From contig JBMNMP010000003.1 in the NCBI GenBank assembly GCA_050953405.1, forward strand, positions 248,001 through 312,000: a stretch of DNA of 64,000 nt, given 5' to 3'. The notes under the pieces were generated by a model. That model searched no databases and was not told the DNA's origin. It saw only the letters and a list, made by a program, of their open reading frames with translations. Both the position numbers and the translations under genes were made by a program. The DNA is from RUG100 sp050953405 (GTDB lineage: Bacteria; Bacillota; Clostridia; Peptostreptococcales; Anaerovoracaceae). This document shows positions 16,741 to 23,455 of the stretch, piece after piece. The stretch's first letter is position 1; every line of letters begins with the position of its first letter.

Positions 16741-17721
16741 ATGAAAATCACAATGGCTCATGGCAGCGGCGGCAAGAACAGCCATGAACTGATGAGCAGT
16801 GTATTCGGAAAATATTTCAAGAATGAGATACTTGACAAGATGGAAGATGCGGCGGTGCTCGACCTGAAGGGCCGCATGGCGCTGAGCACGGATACCTTTG
16901 TGGTCACCCCGCTGGAATTTCGCGGCGGCGATATCGGCAAGCTGTCTGTTTGCGGCACGGTCAACGATGTGCTCATGATGGGCGGTCAGCCGCAATATCT
17001 GACGTGCGGATTCGTGCTCGAGGAGGGGCTGGACATCGACCAGCTGGAGAGGATCACCGCCAGCATGGCGGCACAGGCTGAGAAAGCCGGTGTGCGCATC
17101 GTGGCCGGAGATACCAAGGTCATCGAAGGCAGCGGCGGCATGTATATCAATACTACAGGTCTCGGATACATACCCGGGGGGCGCGATGTCAGCGCGGCCA
17201 ACTGCAGGCCCGGAGACAAGATCATCCTCTCCGGCAATCTGGGAGACCATCACGCCTGCATACTCAGCGCGAGGATGGAGATAGAAAATGAGATCTCGAG
17301 CGACTGCGCCTGCCTCGGCGACATCACTGCGGCACTCTTCGGAGGCGGCATCAGGGTGAAGACCATGAGGGATGTCACCAGGGGCGGACTGGGAACGATA
17401 CTCAACGAGATAGCGGATACCGCGGGATGTGCGATACGCATCAACGAAGAAGAGGTGCCGGTATCCGATGAGGTGCGCGGGTTTGCCGGCATCCTCGGTC
17501 TCGATCCGTTCTACATGGGCAATGAAGGCAAGATGATCGCCATCGTCGATGGAGAACAGGCCGATGAAGCCCTTGCGCTGATGAGAAATACCGAGCACGG
17601 AAAGAATGCAGCCATCATCGGTGAGGTCACTGAAGGGAAGGGCACCCGGCTGATCACCCGCCTGGGAGCCGAGAGAGTCCTCGATGTGTTGTATGGAGAG
17701 GGACTGCCCAGGATCTGCTGA
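16741..17721 (+). CDS. hypE: Hydrogenase expression/formation protein HypE
   Basis: A 326-residue ATP-dependent dehydratase that converts the thiocarbamate on its C-terminal cysteine to thiocyanate, the cyanide donor. It starts MKITMAHGSGGK and ends PRIC, the conserved cysteine tail. DVTRGGLGTILNEIA is the ATP-binding signature. It ends the hyp operon. With HypA-D and HypF in hand the set is complete, but no hydrogenase subunit or its protease lies in the window. Confidence 0.95.
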   Translation: MKITMAHGSGGKNSHELMSSVFGKYFKNEILDKMEDAAVLDLKGRMALSTDTFVVTPLEFRGGDIGKLSVCGTVNDVLMMGGQPQYLTCGFVLEEGLDIDQLERITASMAAQAEKAGVRIVAGDTKVIEGSGGMYINTTGLGYIPGGRDVSAANCRPGDKIILSGNLGDHHACILSARMEIENEISSDCACLGDITAALFGGGIRVKTMRDVTRGGLGTILNEIADTAGCAIRINEEEVPVSDEVRGFAGILGLDPFYMGNEGKMIAIVDGEQADEALALMRNTEHGKNAAIIGEVTEGKGTRLITRLGAERVLDVLYGEGLPRIC

Positions 17722-17724
17722 GCA

Positions 17725-17754
17725 TTGACAGACGTCGTGTCCTGCTGTTATACT
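17725..17754 (+). promoter_or_regulatory. Promoter of the LytTR regulator gene
   Basis: TTGACA at 17725-17730, then TTATACT at 17748-17754 (spacing 17-18). Confidence 0.8.
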
Positions 17755-17788
17755 CAAAAAAGTATGGACATGTGACGGAGGATCTAGT

Positions 17789-18505
17789 ATGCGAATAATA
17801 ATATGCGATGATGACACTGCATTCGTGGAAGAGTGTAAGAAGAATATAGCGGATATCGCAGCCGGAAACAGCTTTACCGCGGAGGTCGAGGGGATGGCCA
17901 GCGGAGAAAGGCTGCTTTTTGAGCTTTCAGACGAGCCTAACAGCGTGGACCTGATACTCATGGACATAAACTTCCAGGAGAAAATGGACGGCGTCATTGC
18001 CACCAGGAAGCTGCGGGACATCGGCTACACCAACGAGATAGTATTTCTCACAAAAGACAAGAGCCGCGTGTTCGAAGCTTTCGATGTGGACGCTTTGAAT
18101 TATGTCGTCAAGGGAGTCACCAGCCCGGAAAAATGTGAAAGTATCCTGCTCACGGCAGTGGAAAAATCAAGATCCAAAAAGCGTGAGATGATCGCCCTTT
18201 CCTGTGCGGGCGACAATCGTAATATTCCTATAGACAGCATATTCTACTTCGAAGTCGTCAGGAGGATCATCGAGGTCCACTACGACGACGAAGTTTTTGA
18301 ATTCTATTCGACCATAGGCAAGCTGGAAAACCTCCTGTTCGACAAGGGGTTTATCAGGGTACACAGAGCTTACCTGGTATCTTCGGCACACATATCTTCT
18401 GTGCGCAGTTCGGAACTGACTCTGGACAACGGAGAGACGGTTCCTGTGGGGAGGACTTACGCAAAACAGGTAAAGGAATTCATGAGGACGATGCAGGAGG
18501 TATAA
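17789..18505 (+). CDS. LytTR-family response regulator
   Basis: A 238-residue response regulator. The receiver domain covers residues 1-120 with acidic pocket CDDD near residue 7, phospho-acceptor D59 in LILMDI and Lys in FLTKDK. The LytTR DNA-binding domain covers about 135-235 (ISFYFEV-like segment, GFIRVHRAYLVS, VPVGRTYAK). CGGAGG precedes the ATG. No histidine kinase is next to it, so its partner is elsewhere. It lies upstream of two membrane protein genes with their own promoter, which may be targets; that is inference. Confidence 0.9.
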   Translation: MRIIICDDDTAFVEECKKNIADIAAGNSFTAEVEGMASGERLLFELSDEPNSVDLILMDINFQEKMDGVIATRKLRDIGYTNEIVFLTKDKSRVFEAFDVDALNYVVKGVTSPEKCESILLTAVEKSRSKKREMIALSCAGDNRNIPIDSIFYFEVVRRIIEVHYDDEVFEFYSTIGKLENLLFDKGFIRVHRAYLVSSAHISSVRSSELTLDNGETVPVGRTYAKQVKEFMRTMQEV

Positions 18506-18550
18506 GCGTGTCATTCGTGCATTGTAAAGCGCGTTTCATACGTTTATATA

Positions 18551-18578
18551 CTGACTGAAAAAGGCTTTGTGTTATATT
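18551..18578 (+). promoter_or_regulatory. Promoter of the 18.6-kb membrane protein gene
   Basis: CTGACT at 18551-18556 and TATATT at 18573-18578, spacing 16. Confidence 0.5.
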
Positions 18579-18613
18579 GAATTTGCATAGTGGATCGAAA
18601 GAAGGGGATTTTT

Positions 18614-19516
18614 ATGCGGATGATCAGAGACAATAAAATAAGGGCAGCACTGATGATCATCATGGTGGTCATCCTGGCGATAGGAACGACTAGTCTGGCG
18701 GCGGCCGCGGGGAAGATAGTTGAGGATCAGTCGCCGGAAGTCAGCGAATATGACTATGAACCGATCAGAGACAGCGGCGTTTTTTCGGCTTACTGCGGTT
18801 TTACGCACGATGTAAAGCTGACGACGCTTGAACGCAGCAAATATGTCGCCGAGGGCACGATCGTCACCGACGGCAGGAAGACGGGGATGACATATCTTGA
18901 GCGGGCTATCATCAGGGGCGCGGACAGCGAGTTCCTGAACTACGGAGAGCACACGAAGACCAGTGATATCAAGGTCACCGGTGTCGACAGCAAAGATCTG
19001 AAGAATGTGCGCCTCGCCAAGGTGGATTCGGGATACAAGGTCATCGACAATGTCACTCTGGAGCTGGAGCAGAGCAATGGCGCTGTGGCCTCCATGAACA
19101 CCAAAGTGATACTGGTGCACGCCGAGAAGATCAATGACAGCGATAACAGCAATACAAACGGCAGCAACAGCGGTGAAGTGACCGATGAGGATGTGGGCGG
19201 CGATGATATCGACGAAGGCGATGACTCTGCGGCTGCCGATGACAGCGAAGCGGCGGGCACGAAGAAATCAAAGGCTCCCAAAAAGAGCGTCGGCAGGATA
19301 TCAAAAAAGGATAACTCTGACCGGAAGTCACCGGGAGCAGGTGTGAATTACAGCGGTAATGACGGCGGGAGCGGTACCGGCGGCGCAGACACTGCAGGTA
19401 TAGTTCTCTGCAGCCTCGCAGGCCTGGCGGCTCTGCTGTTCGCACTCAGTATCATATCAGATTTCAGAGTGATCAGATGGTTCAACCAGAAGAAGGCGCT
19501 AAGGAGGAGGAGATAG
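18614..19516 (+). CDS. Membrane-anchored extracytoplasmic protein, unknown function
   Basis: A 300-residue protein I do not recognise. An N-terminal signal/anchor segment (about residues 10-32, ending TTSLAAAAG) is followed by a beta-rich region of about 130 residues with YCGFTHDVKLTTLERSKYVAEG. Then comes a low-complexity linker rich in Asp, Ser, Asn and Gly (about 175-270). A C-terminal membrane helix (GIVLCSLAGLAALLFALSIIS) ends in KKALRRRR. This suggests a surface domain on a flexible stalk anchored at its C-terminus. The ATG at 18614 has GAAGGGGA before it; a GTG 24 bases upstream would disturb the signal sequence. The downstream small gene starts four bases after the stop. Confidence 0.7.
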   Translation: MRMIRDNKIRAALMIIMVVILAIGTTSLAAAAGKIVEDQSPEVSEYDYEPIRDSGVFSAYCGFTHDVKLTTLERSKYVAEGTIVTDGRKTGMTYLERAIIRGADSEFLNYGEHTKTSDIKVTGVDSKDLKNVRLAKVDSGYKVIDNVTLELEQSNGAVASMNTKVILVHAEKINDSDNSNTNGSNSGEVTDEDVGGDDIDEGDDSAAADDSEAAGTKKSKAPKKSVGRISKKDNSDRKSPGAGVNYSGNDGGSGTGGADTAGIVLCSLAGLAALLFALSIISDFRVIRWFNQKKALRRRR

Positions 19517-19519
19517 GTT

Positions 19520-19681
19520 ATGAGTACTATGGCATTGACAGGACTGATCATCCTTATCGTCGTTGTGGCAGTGGGGATCACAATAAAGATTTATACCAGG
19601 AGACAGCTGCGGGACATGGACGGAGTGAGTGACACCGCCATCGTCCATGACGGGCAGAACGATCGCCTGGTCAATAAATAA
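19520..19681 (+). CDS. Small membrane protein, 53 residues
   Basis: An unrecognised 53-residue frame with a strong ribosome binding site (GGAGGAGGAG) that starts four bases after the previous stop. One membrane helix (about residues 6-24, LTGLIILIVVVAVGITIKI) is followed by a short polar tail (TRRQLRDMDGVSDTAIVHD). It is likely made together with the preceding anchored protein, possibly as a membrane partner. Confidence 0.65.
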   Translation: MSTMALTGLIILIVVVAVGITIKIYTRRQLRDMDGVSDTAIVHDGQNDRLVNK

Positions 19682-19734
19682 AAGTAGTTGTGCAGGCGTT
19701 ACTGCGTAATAAAATGAATGAGAATGAAAGACAG

Positions 19735-19764
19735 AAAAACGGGTGCCCGCGGGCATCCGTTTTT
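19735..19764. terminator. Bidirectional terminator between convergent genes
   Basis: CGGGTGCCC and GGGCATCCG form the stem, with AAAAA before and TTTTT after, serving the small membrane protein gene and citrate synthase. Confidence 0.9.
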
Positions 19765-19783
19765 CCAAGGTATCTTTATTTTG

Positions 19784-21256
19784 TTATTTCTTCTTTCGTT
19801 TCTCGTCGCGGCGGGCTTTGATCTTGTCCTGCATCGTTGATTTTTCAGGTGCCTTTGCTTTACGATCGGCGATGGGTACATAGTCTTTATGTCCCTGAAC
19901 GTTGATGTAAGCCGGACGTATCAGTTTTTTGCCGGCGATCAGTTCCTCCATGCGGTGTGCGGACCAGCCGGAGAGTCTTGCTGTGGCGAACAACGGGGTC
20001 GCGATATCCATCGGTATATTGAGCGCGTTGTATACAAATCCGGAATAGAGATCGACGTTGGCGCACATCGGCTTTTCAAGGCCTCTCACCTGTGCGTACA
20101 GCTGCGGTGCCCTGTGCTCGATGTAATCGTAGAGACGGAAGTTCCTGGTCAGGCCCTTGGCCTTGGCCAGCTGTTCTGCCATGGATTTCAGCAGCACTGC
20201 CCTGGGATCTGAAAGTGTATATATAGCGTGACCCACACCGTAGATCAGGCCGGATCCGTCGTTAGCCTCTTTGTGAAGCACCTTGAGCAGGTAATCGTCG
20301 ACCTGCTTTTCATCGCTCCAGTCATCTACGTTCGCCTTGAGATCTGTGATCATGTTGAGCACCGCGATGTTGGCGCCGCCGTGACGCGGTCCCTTGAGGG
20401 ATCCCACTGCGGCTGCGATGGCCGAATATGTATCTGTGCCCGAGGAGGACACCAGATGAGTCGTGAAGGAGGAGTTGTTTCCTCCACCGTGCTCGGCGTG
20501 CAGGATGAGGCAGAGATCGAGAACCTTGGCCTCCAGATCGGTGTACTCGCCGGTCGGCCTCAGCATGCGGAGTATGTTCTCCGCGGTCGACAGTTCCGGT
20601 ATCGGATAATGCATATACATGCTTTCCTTGGCGAAGAACGACTGCTTTGCCTGATAAGCGTATGCTATCAGGGCAGGGAAGCATCCAATCAGTCCGATCG
20701 ACTGACTGAGTACGTTTTCGATGGAGATGTCATCCGGGTTTTCGTCATAGGAATAAAGCGCCAGTACGCTCCTGGCGAGTTTGTTCATTATGTTCCTCGA
20801 TGGCGCGGTCAGTATCATGTCGCGCGCGAAACCCATAGGCAATTCTCTCTTGCTGCCTATCAGTTCGTTGAACTTGTCGAGTTCAGCCTTTGTCGGCAGT
20901 TCGCCAAAGAGCAGCAGATAGGTGACTTCTTCGAAACCAAAGCGGTTTTCCTTTATATAGCTGTGCACGAGATCGCTGATCTCGTATCCGCGATAATAAA
21001 GCTGTCCCTCGCAGGGGATCTTCTGCTTGTTTTCGTCAGTCTTGTATCCTACTACTTCGCCGATCCTGGTCAGCCCGGTTACCACGCCTGTGCCGTTCGC
21101 GTTTCTCAATCCCCGTTTTACTCTGTACTTCGGATAGAGAGCGCTGTCTATTTCATCGTTGACCTGCAGTGCTTTCGCCTTGTCTGCCAGATATGTGTCA
21201 GGTATGCCGGAACTAATGTTTTTAGCCGCATCCTGTTGCTTTCTAAAACTGAACAT
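19784..21256 (-). CDS. Citrate synthase
   Basis: A 490-residue citrate/2-methylcitrate synthase condensing acetyl-CoA with oxaloacetate. Catalytic segments are LILHAEHGGGNNSSFTTHL, GPRHGGANIAV and GVGHAIYTLSDPRA, carrying the family His residues, and the CoA/arginine segment FVYNALNIP. It is longer than Bacillus CitZ through N- and C-terminal extensions; the lysine-rich end (KIKARRDEKRKKK) is probably disordered. AGGAGG precedes the ATG. It is monocistronic and divergent from uvrB. Its promoter carries a perfect inverted repeat over the -35 box. Together with fumarase it points to a partial TCA pathway. Confidence 0.93.
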   Translation of the reverse strand: MFSFRKQQDAAKNISSGIPDTYLADKAKALQVNDEIDSALYPKYRVKRGLRNANGTGVVTGLTRIGEVVGYKTDENKQKIPCEGQLYYRGYEISDLVHSYIKENRFGFEEVTYLLLFGELPTKAELDKFNELIGSKRELPMGFARDMILTAPSRNIMNKLARSVLALYSYDENPDDISIENVLSQSIGLIGCFPALIAYAYQAKQSFFAKESMYMHYPIPELSTAENILRMLRPTGEYTDLEAKVLDLCLILHAEHGGGNNSSFTTHLVSSSGTDTYSAIAAAVGSLKGPRHGGANIAVLNMITDLKANVDDWSDEKQVDDYLLKVLHKEANDGSGLIYGVGHAIYTLSDPRAVLLKSMAEQLAKAKGLTRNFRLYDYIEHRAPQLYAQVRGLEKPMCANVDLYSGFVYNALNIPMDIATPLFATARLSGWSAHRMEELIAGKKLIRPAYINVQGHKDYVPIADRKAKAPEKSTMQDKIKARRDEKRKKK

Positions 21257-21289
21257 TCACAAACCTCCTGTATCAGATTATGCCTGACT

Positions 21290-21339
21290 ATTATAACACG
21301 CACCCGCGGACAATGGCAATAGATTGTCAACTATTGCCA
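21290..21339 (-). promoter_or_regulatory. Citrate synthase promoter with overlapping 9-bp inverted repeat
   Basis: On the minus strand, TTGCCA (21319-21314) and TATAAT (21295-21290) are 18 bases apart. The -35 lies inside a perfect inverted repeat: TGGCAATAG at 21314-21322 and CTATTGCCA at 21331-21339, with an eight-base spacer. A repressor bound here would block the -35 box. Confidence 0.7.
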
Positions 21340-21432
21340 TCTGAGATGGTGACCTCCGGGGTATGTGATATTGGCATGAGAAGGGAACGCTCTGTATTCA
21401 GTGCCTTCGTTCGCATGTGCCTGAAAAGTTGA

Positions 21433-21459
21433 TTGAATAAGCCCGATTTGTGATATAAT
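21433..21459 (+). promoter_or_regulatory. uvrB promoter, leaderless layout
   Basis: TATAAT at 21454-21459 has TTGAAT (21433-21438, spacing 15) or TTGATT (21429-21434, spacing 19) as -35. The ATG is only six bases beyond the -10. Confidence 0.6.
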
Positions 21460-21465
21460 CTCACT

Positions 21466-23436
21466 ATGGATTTCAAGATAGTATCGGATTACAAGCCTAC
21501 CGGTGACCAGCCACAAGCGATCAAAAAGCTGGTGGATGGCTTTCGCTCAGGCAAAAAGTGCCAGACGCTGCTCGGGGTGACCGGTTCCGGGAAAACCTTC
21601 ACAATGGCAAATGTCATCGAGCAGATGCAGAAACCGACGCTTGTAATATCACACAACAAAACACTTGCGGCACAGCTGCACGGCGAGTTCAAGGAATTTT
21701 TCCCCGACAACGCTGTGGAGTATTTTGTGTCCTATTATGATTATTACCAGCCGGAAGCTTATGTGGCCAGCACGGATACCTACATCGAAAAGGATTCCGA
21801 CATCAACGACGAGATCGACAAGCTGCGGCATTCGGCCACGGCGGCTCTTTCGGAGCGGCGTGACGTCATCATCGTGGCTTCGGTTTCCTGCATATACGGA
21901 CTTGGTTCGCCTGTGGACTACGAAAATCAAGTCCTCTCGCTGCGGCCCGGCATGGAGAAGGATCGCGACGAGATCCTAAGGAAGCTGGTCAGCATACAGT
22001 ACGACAGAAACGACATCGCCTTTGAGCGCGGCACTTTCCGCGTGCGCGGCGACAGCATAGACATCTATCCGGCGGGCGCGGAGAGCGCCGTGAGGGTCGA
22101 GCTCTTCGGCGACGAGGTGGATTCCATCAAGGAAATAAATCCGGTGACCGGAGAAATAACCGGCATCCGGGAGCACATCTCGATTTTCCCGGCATCTCAT
22201 TACATCACTTCTCCGGAAAAGATGGAGAGGGCACTGGTCACCATCGAAGAAGAGATGAAGGAACAGGTGACCTGGTTCAAGGACCGCGGCAAGCTGCTGG
22301 AGGCTCAGCGTATCGAGCAGCGTACGAGGTACGATCTGGAGATGCTGCGCGAGATAGGGCGCTGCAAGGGGATAGAGAACTATTCGCGGCACCTGAACGG
22401 GCTGGCCCCGGGCACGCGGCCATATACCCTCATCGACTATTTCCCCGACGACTTCCTGGTGATGATTGATGAGTCTCACGCCATGCTGCCGCAGCTGCGG
22501 GCGATGTATGCCGGAGACCGTTCGCGAAAGCAGTCGCTGGTGGATTACGGGTTCCGTCTGCCGTCTGCACTGGACAACAGACCGCTGAAATTCGAGGAGT
22601 GGAGATCTCTGGTGGATCAGATACTCTTCGTGAGCGCAACGCCGGCAAAATACGAGCGGGAGCAGAGCGGCGGCATCAGTGCGGAGCAGATAATACGTCC
22701 GACGGGGCTCCTGGATCCGCCCATAGAAGTCGTCAAGCGCGACGGGCAGATCGACCATCTGATCGGCGAGATCAACAAGGTCATCGAGCGCGGCGAAAAG
22801 GCGCTGGTGACCACGCTGACAAAGAAGATGGCAGAGAGCCTCACGGATTATCTCAAGAATACGGGCATCAAAGTGACCTACCTGCACTCGGAGGTGGACA
22901 CCCTGGAGAGGATGGAGATCATCAGGGATCTGCGCCTGGGCGTTTATGACGTACTCGTAGGTATCAATTTGCTGCGTGAAGGACTGGATCTGCCGGAGGT
23001 AGCCCTGGTAGCCATACTGGATGCGGATACCGAAGGCTTTCTGCGTACGGAAACCTCGCTGATACAGACCATCGGCCGTGCAGCGAGGAATGTCAACAGC
23101 AAGGTGATCATGTACGCGGATACCATCAGCCCTGCGATGAAGGTGGCCATAGAAGAGACGGAGCGCCGCCGGGGGATACAGGCAGCTTATAATGAAGAAC
23201 ACGGCATCGTGCCCCGGACGGTCACCAAGTCGATCAGAGAGGTCATCGAGGCCACCAGGGAAGCTGGCGACGAGGACGAATACCGCGGCCGCAGTCCGCT
23301 GGAGATGACCAGGAAAGAGCTGACCGAATACGTGAAGAAGCTGGAAAAGGAAATGAAACAGGTAGCCGCGGATCTGCAGTTCGAGCGGGCCGCGATGCTG
23401 CGTGACCAGTTGTTTGAATATAAGACGAGACTTTAG
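21466..23436 (+). CDS. uvrB: Excinuclease ABC subunit B
   Basis: A 656-residue UvrB helicase-like damage verifier of nucleotide excision repair. The start MDFKIVSDYKPTGDQPQAI matches the family N-terminus. The P-loop is GVTGSGKT, the beta-hairpin region YYDYYQPEAYV, the DEAH-like motif MIDESH, and motif VI TIGRAARN. A C-terminal UVR motif (about residues 620-655) binds UvrC. There is no ribosome binding site before the ATG, and the -10 box ends six bases upstream, implying a leaderless message. uvrA starts 19 bases downstream. Confidence 0.96.
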   Translation: MDFKIVSDYKPTGDQPQAIKKLVDGFRSGKKCQTLLGVTGSGKTFTMANVIEQMQKPTLVISHNKTLAAQLHGEFKEFFPDNAVEYFVSYYDYYQPEAYVASTDTYIEKDSDINDEIDKLRHSATAALSERRDVIIVASVSCIYGLGSPVDYENQVLSLRPGMEKDRDEILRKLVSIQYDRNDIAFERGTFRVRGDSIDIYPAGAESAVRVELFGDEVDSIKEINPVTGEITGIREHISIFPASHYITSPEKMERALVTIEEEMKEQVTWFKDRGKLLEAQRIEQRTRYDLEMLREIGRCKGIENYSRHLNGLAPGTRPYTLIDYFPDDFLVMIDESHAMLPQLRAMYAGDRSRKQSLVDYGFRLPSALDNRPLKFEEWRSLVDQILFVSATPAKYEREQSGGISAEQIIRPTGLLDPPIEVVKRDGQIDHLIGEINKVIERGEKALVTTLTKKMAESLTDYLKNTGIKVTYLHSEVDTLERMEIIRDLRLGVYDVLVGINLLREGLDLPEVALVAILDADTEGFLRTETSLIQTIGRAARNVNSKVIMYADTISPAMKVAIEETERRRGIQAAYNEEHGIVPRTVTKSIREVIEATREAGDEDEYRGRSPLEMTRKELTEYVKKLEKEMKQVAADLQFERAAMLRDQLFEYKTRL

Positions 23437-23455
23437 GAAGATCAGGGGAATATTA

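Noticed and set aside
21341..21440. Possible LexA (SOS) box before uvrB
   Set aside because: GAAC and GTTC occur in the region but not as GAAC-N4-GTTC; the nearest pair is about 20 bases apart, so no SOS box can be supported.
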